A stretch of 64,000 nt of DNA from Dyella_B sp035503745. GTDB taxonomy: Bacteria > Pseudomonadota > Gammaproteobacteria > Xanthomonadales > Rhodanobacteraceae. The notes under the pieces were generated by a model. That model was not told where the DNA came from, searched no databases, and saw nothing but the letters and a program-made list of their open reading frames with translations. Each line of letters begins with the position of its first letter. Position 1 is the stretch's first letter. Shown here one piece after another: positions 42,151-52,167 of this stretch. A program made the position numbers and the translations under genes. The stretch covers positions 1 through 64,000 of the forward strand of contig NZ_DATJTC010000044.1 of assembly GCF_035503745.1 (NCBI RefSeq). Reading direction: 5' to 3'.

Positions 42151-44862
42151 TCAATGATCCGTCCCCTGCGTGGGTGCCGCCTGTACGCTGTGCGCCGGAA
42201 CGTTCCAGCCACTCACTTCGACGACAGGTGCGGACGTTCCCTGCGATGCGTATCGCGCGGTCAGGGTGATCGACTCGCCGGGCCAAAGCGTGACGTCATT
42301 GTCATTCCACTGTATCGGCAGCGCAAGATCGCCGCGCGCGCCACGCCTGATCGACACATGCTCCAACAGCGCCACCGCCTTGGAGGATGCCGGCACCGAC
42401 AGCGTAACGGTGGTGACGTCGTTATTTCCTTCGAGGTGTGTGCTTGCGCGTATCTGGCTTGCGGCGGCGGGCAAGGACTTCAGTGCGGTGAAATCCGCGT
42501 ACTGTGTCACCGGCGTGAGGTACCAGTTCGAATTGGCCCAGTCCAGCGTGTCGGGGCGGGTGGACAGCCAATAGACGTTGCGGCTGACCGGCTTGCCGTC
42601 GGACGCGGCGAGTTCAAGCTCGACGAAATACACCGCCGACAAGCCGGCGATGGCCGGAAGCGTCGTCAATGGGCGGGCGTGGTTTCCTTCGATATCGATG
42701 CGTTTCAGTTGCTTATCATAGCGCACGCTACCGTCCAGGTTGCGCACACGGATACGAGCTTCAAGGCCATGCGCGTCGTCAAGCGCGTGGTTTACCAGCA
42801 CGATATCCCTGGAGTCATACGAATATTGGATGTGCACCGGTTCGTTGGCTTTCTTGGCACCGAAATACGCACCGGCGGGATTCATGTAGTAATCGTAAAG
42901 ATGCCAATGCAACGACGGCCAGGCGTTGTTGAGCATCCAGTAGATCACGCCGGTTGCCGGTTTTGCGGCATCCATATGCGCGTTGAACGCCTCGAATTGC
43001 GCGCGGACGTTGTCGTAGTTGTCCAACTGCGCCTTGGCCGCGTAATCGGCAAGACCGGTCGGCGCGCCATAGCGTTGGGCGAGCGCCTTATCGAACGGCG
43101 TCAGCACGGCGAACGTCGACCAGTCCGCGGAGGCATGGTATTGCCTCGCCCCAGGGTATTTCCATAGCGCTTCGCGTTCCTGCGGCGACAGCATGCGCAC
43201 AAGATCTTCCAGTCGCGGAATGTCGGCGCCGGCGCTGACTTCGGAATCGAAGCCGAATGCGCCGCCCAGCTTGTCGGCGTACCAATAGGCCGGCGGTACC
43301 CAGTCGTATGGGCCGGCCATCTTCATGCCCGAAGGACCGGCTTCGGCGGTAGCCTGATCGGCGGCGGCCGAGATGATGGGTAAGCGCCAATCGGCGTCGC
43401 GCAGCGTATCGACATACATCTTCGCGATCCGCGGGGGCGGTGCATTGTCGCTGCCGATCAGGAAGCCGATGACGGATGGATGGTTGCGCAACAACCGCGC
43501 TTCGCTGGCCATCGATGCTTGCGCTACGTTCTCGTCGGCGGCGTTCCAGGGGGCACCGCCTGTTTTGGCGGCCGACTCCCATTTGTCGCAGCACTCCCAG
43601 CCCGCCAGTATCAGCACGCCGGTGCGGTCGGCGAGGTCGTAGAAGTACTGGTTTTCCAGCTTGCCCTCGCTGCGGATGGTATTGAGCCCTAAGTTGAGCA
43701 CGTAGCCGAATTCGGCCTCCATGCGTGCGGGGTCGTCGCGCAGGAACATGTCCGGCGCCCAGCCCGCGCCGCGGATCAGCAGTGGCTTTCCGTTGATGAA
43801 AAATTGCCGATAACCTTGCTTGGTCAAGCTCGAATTGACGCTGCGTATGCCAAAGGTAGCCGTGGCACGGTCAGACCTCGCGCCATCGACCATCGCAGCC
43901 AGCTCAAGTTGATACAGCGGATGCCCGCCCATACCGGCCGGCCACCATATTTTCGGATGATCCAGCGCAAGGCCCGGCGTTGTGCCGGGCGAGAACGAAA
44001 CGACCTGCGTTTGCCCAGGCGCAAGATGCACGGTCTGCTGCAAGCGAACCCCGGCAACCGTACCGGTAACCGTTGCGTCGTGCGCTATCGTGTCGAGGTT
44101 TTTGGCATCCACTTTCACGATCAGTGCGGCATGCGAAAGATCGGGCGGCGACAAGGTCGAAATGACGTAGGGAAAGCTGAGTTCCACCGGACCGGTCTGC
44201 ACGATATCCACACCGCGCCAGGGGCCCATGTTGTTGTCGGGAGGCGTGGGATTCCAGTCCACCCAGCCGATCGACAGGCTCTTTCTTGGATCGGCCGGAT
44301 GCACGCGCAGGGCGAGGACGTTGCTTCCCGCATGCACCCAGTGCGACACGTCGAAGCCGCGCACGGGATAGGCGCCGGCGACTTCGGTGCGGTCGGCGAC
44401 CAGGTGCCCGTTCACCCATACGTCGGCGCTTGCGATCAGGCCATTTAAGCGCAGCAGCGTATGCGTGCCCGTTGAGTCTTTGCGCAGCGCGAATTGGGTG
44501 CGATACCACCAGGGCGTTACGAACAGCGTGCCGCTCGCATCGGGCACCTGCACCGCGCGCAGGTTGTCGCTATAGAAAAGGTCGTGCTTGAACACGCCGT
44601 TTTCTATCAATCCGGCCATGACGGTTGCCCGGCCGCTCACCGGATACCAGCCCTCGGTGGCGAAGCCCGCCGAAGAAATATCGGCGCCCGTCTGCTGCGC
44701 CTTCGCGCTGTCCTGCATTTGCCAATGATCAATGGCCGTGGTGGAACCGGTCTCGCCGCTTACCTGCGTGGGTGCATAAGCTGTTTGCGCGGACATGGCC
44801 AATGGGGCCCATATCGCCGTCGCGGCCATGATGCAGAGCGCATATCGGGCTGGAATTTGCAT
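42151..44862 (-). CDS. GH2-family exo-beta-glucosaminidase/mannosidase-like hydrolase, exported
   Basis: 903 residues from ATG 44862 with signal peptide ending near MSAQT. Order: sugar-binding domain (VTPWWYRTQFAL, LNGLIASADVWVNGHLVADR, NMGPWRGVDIVQTGPVEL), Ig-like domain, TIM barrel with FFINGKPLLIRGAGWAPDMF, acid/base region GFLIGSDNAPPP and nucleophile GAFGFDSEVSAGADIP, then C-terminal beta domains. Motifs fit the CsxA exo-beta-D-glucosaminidase and endo-beta-mannosidase branch of GH2 rather than beta-galactosidase. In this locus it would cleave the GlcN/Man core of N-glycans or chito-oligosaccharides. Starts 4 bp after the permease stop. Confidence 0.88.
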   Translation of the reverse strand: MQIPARYALCIMAATAIWAPLAMSAQTAYAPTQVSGETGSTTAIDHWQMQDSAKAQQTGADISSAGFATEGWYPVSGRATVMAGLIENGVFKHDLFYSDNLRAVQVPDASGTLFVTPWWYRTQFALRKDSTGTHTLLRLNGLIASADVWVNGHLVADRTEVAGAYPVRGFDVSHWVHAGSNVLALRVHPADPRKSLSIGWVDWNPTPPDNNMGPWRGVDIVQTGPVELSFPYVISTLSPPDLSHAALIVKVDAKNLDTIAHDATVTGTVAGVRLQQTVHLAPGQTQVVSFSPGTTPGLALDHPKIWWPAGMGGHPLYQLELAAMVDGARSDRATATFGIRSVNSSLTKQGYRQFFINGKPLLIRGAGWAPDMFLRDDPARMEAEFGYVLNLGLNTIRSEGKLENQYFYDLADRTGVLILAGWECCDKWESAAKTGGAPWNAADENVAQASMASEARLLRNHPSVIGFLIGSDNAPPPRIAKMYVDTLRDADWRLPIISAAADQATAEAGPSGMKMAGPYDWVPPAYWYADKLGGAFGFDSEVSAGADIPRLEDLVRMLSPQEREALWKYPGARQYHASADWSTFAVLTPFDKALAQRYGAPTGLADYAAKAQLDNYDNVRAQFEAFNAHMDAAKPATGVIYWMLNNAWPSLHWHLYDYYMNPAGAYFGAKKANEPVHIQYSYDSRDIVLVNHALDDAHGLEARIRVRNLDGSVRYDKQLKRIDIEGNHARPLTTLPAIAGLSAVYFVELELAASDGKPVSRNVYWLSTRPDTLDWANSNWYLTPVTQYADFTALKSLPAAASQIRASTHLEGNNDVTTVTLSVPASSKAVALLEHVSIRRGARGDLALPIQWNDNDVTLWPGESITLTARYASQGTSAPVVEVSGWNVPAHSVQAAPTQGTDH

Positions 44863-44866
44863 GGCG

Positions 44867-46255
44867 TTAGGGTTTCCCAAGATAGGTTTCGCGTATTTCG
44901 ACGGGCGCGAACGGCCATGACCGGTTGAGCTTGGCCCAGGCCGCAAACACCACCAGGCCGGCGATCATCCACAGTCCGGACAGGATCAGCGACAACCTGG
45001 AGGCGGACACGTATACGTAGACCCAGCCCACCAGCGCAATCACGCAGGGCACCGGGTAAAGCCATTGCTTGTACGGACGCTCCAGCTTCGGCTGGCGTCT
45101 GCGCAGCACGATCAGCGCGACGATCTGCGCAATCGACTGCACGAGGATGGTCGCCGCAAGCAGCATGTTGATCACTTCGGTGAGATCAAAAAACGTACCG
45201 ATAGCCGTCACCACACCCATCGTAAGCAGCGCCACGTGCGGAAAGCCGTGCTTGGCGTGCAGCTGCCCGAACACGGAAAGGAATACCTTGTCCCGCGCCG
45301 CCTCGAACGGCACGCGCGAGCCGCCCAGCAGTCCGGTGAACACCGAGGCGAAGGCGGTCACGATGATCAAGACCGTCATGACGGCGGCGGCCAAGTGCCC
45401 CCAACTATGTTCCACCACGAACGATGCCACGGATTTGGATTGGGCGATGTCCTGCCATGGCGCAACGCCGAGCACGCTGATGTTGAGCAGCAGGTAGACA
45501 AACATCATTGCAATCACCGAGACGATGATGGAGCCTGGCATCGTGCGGCCCGGATTGCGCAACTCGTCGCCAATGTAGGCGGTGGTGTTGTAGCCCAGAT
45601 AGTCGTAGATGCCGATGATCAGTCCCGCGCCAAGCCCCACGAAAAAGTGGCTGCCCCATACGCCGGACGGGTAAGTGAAGGCGTAACCGGCATGGAAGTG
45701 CGAAAAGCCCGCTGCCGCCACGCCGATGACCGAGACCAGCATGATGACCCACAATGCAATGGTGATCGCACGAACCGATTCGATGCGGCGATAAAGCAGC
45801 CAGGTGACCAAGGCGGTGGCCGCCAGGCCGATCGCATGCACCGGCCACCAGCCGAGCCTGGGAAAGAAAAACTCCAGATACTCCACCATGCCGATAATGC
45901 CCGTGGACATCAGCAAGGGAATGGCCAGCAGCATCGTCCAGATGAAAAGAAACGGCATCAATTTACCGGTGCGGTACTGGAACGCCTCGCGCAAGTAGAC
46001 ATAGGTTCCGCCCGAGCCGGGCATGGCGGAGCCCAGTTCGGCCCAGACCAGGCCGTCGGCCATGGCCAGGATGGCGCCGGCGATCCAGCCGATGACCGCC
46101 TGCGGGCCGCCCATCGCGGCGACCATGATGGGGATGGTGATGAACGGCCCGATGCCGCACATCTGGGTCATGTTGATCGCAGTGCCCGAAAACAGCCCGA
46201 TCGAGCGGTGAAAGGCGTTGTCGCGAACGGGCTGGGTTGTGCTGGAATCGTGCAT
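44867..46255 (-). CDS. APC-superfamily permease
   Basis: 462 residues, about twelve membrane helices. N-terminal SIGLFSGTAINMTQMCGIGPF and GGTYVYLREAF are characteristic of amino acid/polyamine/organocation permeases; YDYLGYNTTAYIGDELRNPGR follows in the helix 6-7 region. Substrate could be an amino acid or amino sugar released by the surrounding hydrolases; the family is normally amino-acid specific, so glycan-linked Asn is an attractive but unproven guess. AAGGCAAGC upstream. Confidence 0.9.
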   Translation of the reverse strand: MHDSSTTQPVRDNAFHRSIGLFSGTAINMTQMCGIGPFITIPIMVAAMGGPQAVIGWIAGAILAMADGLVWAELGSAMPGSGGTYVYLREAFQYRTGKLMPFLFIWTMLLAIPLLMSTGIIGMVEYLEFFFPRLGWWPVHAIGLAATALVTWLLYRRIESVRAITIALWVIMLVSVIGVAAAGFSHFHAGYAFTYPSGVWGSHFFVGLGAGLIIGIYDYLGYNTTAYIGDELRNPGRTMPGSIIVSVIAMMFVYLLLNISVLGVAPWQDIAQSKSVASFVVEHSWGHLAAAVMTVLIIVTAFASVFTGLLGGSRVPFEAARDKVFLSVFGQLHAKHGFPHVALLTMGVVTAIGTFFDLTEVINMLLAATILVQSIAQIVALIVLRRRQPKLERPYKQWLYPVPCVIALVGWVYVYVSASRLSLILSGLWMIAGLVVFAAWAKLNRSWPFAPVEIRETYLGKP

Positions 46256-46416
46256 GCTTGCCTTGCCGTGGTGGATGGCGGACGGACGTCCACGTGGGTG
46301 TCACGAATAACGATCGTATTGTTCCAGCTTTGGCCCGCGTCGCGTTGGCCCCATTCCCGCGCGATCGGAAATGGGGCTGCCGACGTGCCCGGGGCATGCG
46401 AGGGGAGGTGCCCCGA

Positions 46417-49400
46417 TTACCACTGGCCGCGTACGCCCAGCATGAACATACGCTCGGAGAACGTCGAGTGCGCAGGCTGGTCGGACCACACCAGGTAGTA
46501 GCGCTGATACTCGTTGGTGAGGTTGGTGCCGTCCAGGAACACTTCGACGTATTTGTTGAACTTGTAGGATACCGACGCGTCGAGATACTTCTGCGGCGCC
46601 TCATACATCTCCAAGCCGGTAATGCCACCGACACTGTCCATCACCGCGCGCTGCGAACGGTAGTTGTACGCCAGGCGCGCCTGGAAGTGATCGTCCTGGT
46701 ACCACAGGATGAAGTTACCCGATTCGGTGGAGTTGTCCTGGAAGGGAATTTCGCGGCCGGACAGATCCCGCTCGCCCGAATTGCTTGGAGCATACGTGGC
46801 GTTTACCTCCACGCCCGTCTTGGACAGAAAGCCGGGCAGGAAGGTGAAGCCCTGGCGGTAATCGAACTCCGCACCCTGGATGCTGTTGCCGGTGCCTTGC
46901 ACGGGCTGGGTGATGACGATGCAATGATCGCGCACCACGCCGTCCTCGTCGGGAAGGCTGCAATTGGTGACGCTGCCGTTCTTGATGAAGCTTTCCACAT
47001 TGATGCGGAACAGCGCCAGGCTAAGCATGCTGGTGGGGTTGATGTAGTACTCCAGCGATGCGCCATAGTTGGTGGAGCGCCACGGGTTAAGGTTCGGGTT
47101 GCCGGTCGAGGTGCCGTCGGAGACGCGGAAGATCGGGCCCTGCGGCGTTTCCATCAACGAGTAGTTCAACTGCAAGCCGCCGGCCCAGGTGCTGAGGTCC
47201 AACGGCATCATGTTCTTGGACGCGGCCAATCGAAACTTCAGGTTATCGGTCAGGTCGAGCCCGAAGTTGAGCGACGGCAGTACGTCCTGATAACTGCGCT
47301 TGGTGACGGCCGTGCCTGTTTCGACCGGTTCGTCACCATACGCGCCCGGCGCACCGCTCAGATATTGGGTGACATTGAGATTGGTATGGATCATGCGCAC
47401 GCCGATGTTGCCGCTGTACGGCATGTCACCGATGTCGCCGTCGAAATCGCCCTGCACATAGCCGGTCAATTCCTTCAATTGCACGGCCCAGGTCGTGCCC
47501 GGCTCGGCCACTTCGGTGGTGTCGGGGTAGAGCGATTTCCAATATGAAATGGGATTGACCATCGCGTTGGGATCGATCGCCCAGAAATTGATGCCCGAGC
47601 CCAGCAGGTTGTAGTACTCCTTGAAATTACCCGACAGCGGCGCGACGGTATTGGGCATCGATATCGCCGACAGCGGCCCCGCGCGGAAATAGCCAATATC
47701 GTTGCCCGCGGTGCAGGAGCCGCTGTTCAAGACCACGTCGGCGCCGACGTAGCGCACCAGGCAACCGTTTGGGTCGCTGGCGCCCATGCCGGCATAAACC
47801 GGTGTTTCCAGGGTCCAGCCGTTGTTGTTGGCGTTGCGGATGCTATTGCGTATGCCAAATTCGAGCTTGATACCGTCCTGAAAATCGTATTTGCCGTCAA
47901 AGCGCAAGGCGTTCAATGCCACCTGGCGATCGTAATCGCCGGAGGACTCCAGCGTCTTCATGGTCCAGCCGGCGGGGTTGGCGAAATCGGCCGCCAGCGA
48001 CGGCGGCAGGCTGACGGTAACGTAGCGGCCAAGGAAGTTGGCGATGATGGGCACGGTGTTCTGTGGAACGCCGTTCGCATTGAACACGCGGTTGCCGCCC
48101 AATTGCGACGGGTACACGAACGTGCCGGGCGGCACGGCGTCGTCGGGTACGCCGGGCATCAGTACGTTGGGCCATAGCGCGCCGTCGGAGTCGGAGATGT
48201 TGACGTCGGTTTCCTCGTTCGACTGGAACGCGGTGTCGTGAATGCCGCGCACGCTTCCGGTGAACGATCCACCGTCGTCGTAATCCAGCTGGAGGTTCAA
48301 GTTTTTCGCGTTGGAGCTTTTCTGGATGATTTGCGAATACGACTCCACGTCGCCCGGCCACTTCTCATACACCTGGGTGGTGTAGATCTGCGAGCCTTGC
48401 CAGCCTGGTTCGGGCGTGCCGTAAGCGCCAAGAGCCGGGCTTCCGGTATCGCGCGATTGCAGCGGTACGTAAGTTGCGCCCTGCCAGTTGGTGGAGTTGA
48501 ACTGGATGCCGTAGTTGCGATCGAACTCGCGCTGCTGCGAGTAGAAGTAGTCGGTGGTCAGGCTCAGGCCGTTGCCTAGATCCACCTGGAAAGAAGCATT
48601 GGCAGACTTGCGCTTGCGCTGCGTGGTGATGTCGTTGATGCCGATATCCTGGCTGCCCATGAATACGCCGTTGGACTTGCCGTCGCCATTGACGTCCACG
48701 CTGCCATCGGGGTTCTGCACGATCTTCGACGGAATGGGCGCACCGTTCCACGGGGTCAGGAAGCCGTTGTAGCCGCCCGCGCTGGCGGCGTTTTCGCCGT
48801 TGAGCACGACGCCGTACTGGTCCAGGCCCTCGGTCGCGTTCATTCGCGTGGTATTGGAGAAGTCGGCAGAGACCAGAAAACCCCAATGGCCGCTGTCGTT
48901 GTACGAAATAAGGCCGTTGGCTTCGGGCCCCAGATGGTTGGTGGTGGTGCCGCGCTCGGCGTCGGCCGAATAGCTGTAGGTGAAGCCGCTGGGGAGATCC
49001 CACGGACGATAGGTGTGCAGGTCGATCGCGCCGCTGATGCCGCTGTCGGTTTCGTTGGCCGTTGACGATTTGACCACGTCGACGCCATGGAACAGCGTGG
49101 ACGGCAGCATCGTGAAATCGGGCTGCTGCGAGTCGATCTGATCGGCGGTGATGAACACTTCGCCGTTCAGCATGGTGCCGACCTGAGGCAATCCGCGCAC
49201 GTCCACCGACGTGCCCACGCCGGCGTCGCGGTTGATCTGCACGCCAGTGACGCGCTGCAGGGAGTCGGTAATGGTGGTGTCGGGCAGGGCGCCGATGTTT
49301 TCCGCCGTGATGCTGTCCTGGATGTCCGGTGCGTCGCGTTTCACGTCGATGGCGCGCATTTGCGACGCGCGTACGCCGGAAACGGACACGGTGGCCAGGG

Positions 49401-49641
49401 TCGCCGCATTCTTCGCCGCGTCATCCTCTTTCTTGGCATCGGTTTTTTTGGTGCTGCTCTTCTTGGCGCCAGGCGATGCCGGTGTCGGCGAGGATGCGGC
49501 CTGCGCCGTATTGGGCTGCGTGGACTGGCTGCTTGTTTGCGCATCGGCAGGTGTCGACGCCCAGACCGATGTCGTGACGACGGTAAATAGCGACACGGTG
49601 ATCGCGACGGACAATGGATGCTTGCGAAATGCGCTGGACAT
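46417..49641 (-). CDS. TonB-dependent outer-membrane receptor
   Basis: 1074 residues. Signal peptide (ITVSLFTVVTTSVWASTPA), a long Ser/Pro/Lys/Asp linker (residues ~35-85), a TonB-box-like VSVSGVR, plug domain (SITAENIGALPDTTITDSLQ, RVTGVQINRDAGVGTSVDVRG) and a 22-strand barrel ending in GVRGQW with terminal Trp for BAM recognition. It belongs to the large Xanthomonadales carbohydrate receptors. It probably imports the oligosaccharide product of surface GH/PNGase action. Upstream 192 bp lacks the GH20-glk operator motif. Confidence 0.93.
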   Translation of the reverse strand: MSSAFRKHPLSVAITVSLFTVVTTSVWASTPADAQTSSQSTQPNTAQAASSPTPASPGAKKSSTKKTDAKKEDDAAKNAATLATVSVSGVRASQMRAIDVKRDAPDIQDSITAENIGALPDTTITDSLQRVTGVQINRDAGVGTSVDVRGLPQVGTMLNGEVFITADQIDSQQPDFTMLPSTLFHGVDVVKSSTANETDSGISGAIDLHTYRPWDLPSGFTYSYSADAERGTTTNHLGPEANGLISYNDSGHWGFLVSADFSNTTRMNATEGLDQYGVVLNGENAASAGGYNGFLTPWNGAPIPSKIVQNPDGSVDVNGDGKSNGVFMGSQDIGINDITTQRKRKSANASFQVDLGNGLSLTTDYFYSQQREFDRNYGIQFNSTNWQGATYVPLQSRDTGSPALGAYGTPEPGWQGSQIYTTQVYEKWPGDVESYSQIIQKSSNAKNLNLQLDYDDGGSFTGSVRGIHDTAFQSNEETDVNISDSDGALWPNVLMPGVPDDAVPPGTFVYPSQLGGNRVFNANGVPQNTVPIIANFLGRYVTVSLPPSLAADFANPAGWTMKTLESSGDYDRQVALNALRFDGKYDFQDGIKLEFGIRNSIRNANNNGWTLETPVYAGMGASDPNGCLVRYVGADVVLNSGSCTAGNDIGYFRAGPLSAISMPNTVAPLSGNFKEYYNLLGSGINFWAIDPNAMVNPISYWKSLYPDTTEVAEPGTTWAVQLKELTGYVQGDFDGDIGDMPYSGNIGVRMIHTNLNVTQYLSGAPGAYGDEPVETGTAVTKRSYQDVLPSLNFGLDLTDNLKFRLAASKNMMPLDLSTWAGGLQLNYSLMETPQGPIFRVSDGTSTGNPNLNPWRSTNYGASLEYYINPTSMLSLALFRINVESFIKNGSVTNCSLPDEDGVVRDHCIVITQPVQGTGNSIQGAEFDYRQGFTFLPGFLSKTGVEVNATYAPSNSGERDLSGREIPFQDNSTESGNFILWYQDDHFQARLAYNYRSQRAVMDSVGGITGLEMYEAPQKYLDASVSYKFNKYVEVFLDGTNLTNEYQRYYLVWSDQPAHSTFSERMFMLGVRGQW

Positions 49642-49833
49642 GGGCTTTAACCTCGTTGACGTTGCCGGTCGAACCTCAGGTGCTGGTGATGTTTCAAAAA
49701 AAGCGTGTAGCCCGGCGCCGCCTGCTCAGGCGCACGCCGTCGTTATGCAACTTCTCGTTGTCCCCAACGTTGGCCACATGAGCCAAAGCCATGCATTGCG
49801 TGCTGCCGCGCGGGTGCTACTCCCGTGCGGCGC

Positions 49834-52167
49834 TCATTCTGAAAACGTCATGCGCGCCAGCGCCCATTGGCCATCACGTGGATCGCCGGTGGCGAAGACG
49901 CACACATCGCGGACGCCGGCCCCCACCGGCATGGCGATGTTTGCAAACAAACGGTGTTGCCCTTGCGCCTGCAGCGCGCGCTCCAGCGGCAAGCGCGCAA
50001 GCAGCGGCCCGGTGCAAGAATCGGCGTGAAGCTCGAACGCGCCGGCAGTGCCAGTCGCGTGACGTACCACCGCGTCCCTGGCCTCGTCGCCGAAACGCCA
50101 GGTCATGCGTTCGATGGTGATCGCAACGTGCTTGACGCCTTGCAACGGCGCCTGCGGCCACGACCAGCACATGTTTCCGATGTCCACCGAATAGAGCGGT
50201 GGCGTCCCATGCGCTGGCCTGCTGCCCTCCAACCGCGTGCCCGGTTGCCCGGAGCAGGTCTGCAGGGCACTGCTGTCGCGACTGCGCAAGGTCGCTTCAT
50301 CAAGCATCTGCGCGCGTGGTGCAGCGAGTTCGAAACCATCGGGCGCGAACGTTGCGGCCCGCACAGTCGTGTGGATAGGCAACGTGAGCGGCTTCGCATA
50401 CGGCGTAGATTGGCTGTTGGGTTCAGAGCCATCTGTCGTGTAGCGAATGGTCCCGAATCCGGCTTGATTGGATAGCGCGACATGGAACGTGGCATCTGCC
50501 GCTGCCGTTACGTCGAAGACCGGCGCGAACGCGCTGTCGGCGTAGACGATACCGAGCGCGCGGTAGCGCGCCAGTTCCGCCGGCATGCGTTGCAGGAAGT
50601 CGTTCCAATCGTGCGCGCTCGCGGGCGACCAGCCAAGCTCCGACAATGCGGCGATACGCGGGAACACCGCGTGCTGGTCGTGGGCAAAGGTAGGCATCTG
50701 CTCGGTCCACAGGCCGGCCTGCACGCCGATGATGTGCCGCGCTTCGTTCGCGTCTGCGCCCTGGGGAATGATGGCCGTGTCATAGGCTTGCCGCAACGTT
50801 GCCGCGGGCGGCGGCCCGGGCCATTCGTCGGGAAGGCCGGACTGGTAGTGGTCGAAGTAGAGCGATTCCTGCGGCGTCATGACCACGTCGTGACCTTGCC
50901 TGGCGGCCGTCAGCGCCACGCGTTCGTTGTCGTCGCCGTGCCAGGACATCACCACTTGCGATGCCGGCAGCGTTGCGCCGGCCACCAGCTCGTCGTCCCA
51001 GCCCACCGGCGTGCGCCCGTGCTCGATAAGGTGCGCGGCGACCTGGTTGGTAAACCAGCTCTGCAGCTGATCCATGTTCGCCAGGCCCAATGCGTGCATG
51101 CGAGCGCGTACTTCCTGGGAGGCGTTCCACTGCTGCTTGTCGGCCTCGTCGCCACCGATGGAGATGTCATGCGAGGGGAACAGCTGCATCACTTCGTCGA
51201 GTACGTCGTCGACGAAGTGCAGGGTCTTTTCATCGGGTTTGAGCAACCATGGACTGACGCCCCAATCGGTCCACACCGTCGGGCGCTTGCCGGTAACGCC
51301 GAGCCACGGATAGGCGGCGATGGCTGCCTGCGCGTGTCCCGGCAGATCGATTTCCGGCACGATGTCCACATAGCGCGAGGCGGCATAGCGCACGATGTCG
51401 CGCACTTGCGCCTGCGTATAGAAGCCGCAATAGGGCCGTTCGGCCGAACCGGTCAGTTCGCTGTCCAGGCCCACCGCCTTGCGACACGCACCGATGTCCG
51501 TGAGCAGGGGATACTTGCGGATTTCCAGACGCCAACCCTGATCTTCGGTCAGGTGCCAAAGCAATACGTTGAGCTTGTTGAGCGACATCCAGTCGATCAG
51601 GCGCTTGATGTCGGCCACGCTTTGGTAATGCCGTCCGGAGTCGAGCAGCAGGGCGCGCCACGCAAAGCGTGGATGATCGTCGATGGTGCCGTCAGCCACC
51701 TCGACCGGCTCACCGCGAATCCAGCCGGGCGGCGTCAGCAATTGCCATAGCGTGACGCTGCCATAAAACGCACCGCGCGGCGTGCGCGCGCGGACCACGA
51801 TGCCGGCATCGCCTATGGTGATGCGATAGCCGGCGTCGTCCGCGACATCGGCATCGGGTTCCACATCGAACGTAATCGCCGCATGCGTGGTACCCGTCGT
51901 CACGCGCATGTGCAAGCCGTTGGTGTCGGCTACGCGTTGCGCCAATTGTTCTGCAATGGACTGCACCTGCTGGTGGTCCGCGCCACGTATCGAGATCTGT
52001 GCGCCATCGGCGATTTCCGTAGCCCCGGATGGGGCGGGGCTGGCCTTGACCGGCTGCGGCAGCAACGACCACGGATGAATGGCCGGCGCTGCGATGGCCG
52101 AACCTGTCATCGCCAGCCACGCGATGGCTACGCAGCGGAAAATGGACCATGTCGCGACGTGGCTCAT
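49834..52167 (-). CDS. GH20 beta-N-acetylhexosaminidase, exported
   Basis: 777 residues from ATG 52167, which overlaps the glucokinase stop (ATGA). Signal peptide through SAIAAPAIHP; GH20b domain (residues ~35-150); catalytic barrel with RGAFYGSVTLWQLL, RHYQSVADIKRLIDWMSLNK, HLTEDQGWRLEIRKYPLL, the catalytic Asp-Glu pair in ISIGGDEA, and VMSWHG. A C-terminal chitobiase-like domain (YTTDGSEPNSQ) and a beta-rich tail follow. Removes terminal GlcNAc/GalNAc from glycans in the periplasm or at the surface. Confidence 0.95.
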   Translation of the reverse strand: MSHVATWSIFRCVAIAWLAMTGSAIAAPAIHPWSLLPQPVKASPAPSGATEIADGAQISIRGADHQQVQSIAEQLAQRVADTNGLHMRVTTGTTHAAITFDVEPDADVADDAGYRITIGDAGIVVRARTPRGAFYGSVTLWQLLTPPGWIRGEPVEVADGTIDDHPRFAWRALLLDSGRHYQSVADIKRLIDWMSLNKLNVLLWHLTEDQGWRLEIRKYPLLTDIGACRKAVGLDSELTGSAERPYCGFYTQAQVRDIVRYAASRYVDIVPEIDLPGHAQAAIAAYPWLGVTGKRPTVWTDWGVSPWLLKPDEKTLHFVDDVLDEVMQLFPSHDISIGGDEADKQQWNASQEVRARMHALGLANMDQLQSWFTNQVAAHLIEHGRTPVGWDDELVAGATLPASQVVMSWHGDDNERVALTAARQGHDVVMTPQESLYFDHYQSGLPDEWPGPPPAATLRQAYDTAIIPQGADANEARHIIGVQAGLWTEQMPTFAHDQHAVFPRIAALSELGWSPASAHDWNDFLQRMPAELARYRALGIVYADSAFAPVFDVTAAADATFHVALSNQAGFGTIRYTTDGSEPNSQSTPYAKPLTLPIHTTVRAATFAPDGFELAAPRAQMLDEATLRSRDSSALQTCSGQPGTRLEGSRPAHGTPPLYSVDIGNMCWSWPQAPLQGVKHVAITIERMTWRFGDEARDAVVRHATGTAGAFELHADSCTGPLLARLPLERALQAQGQHRLFANIAMPVGAGVRDVCVFATGDPRDGQWALARMTFSE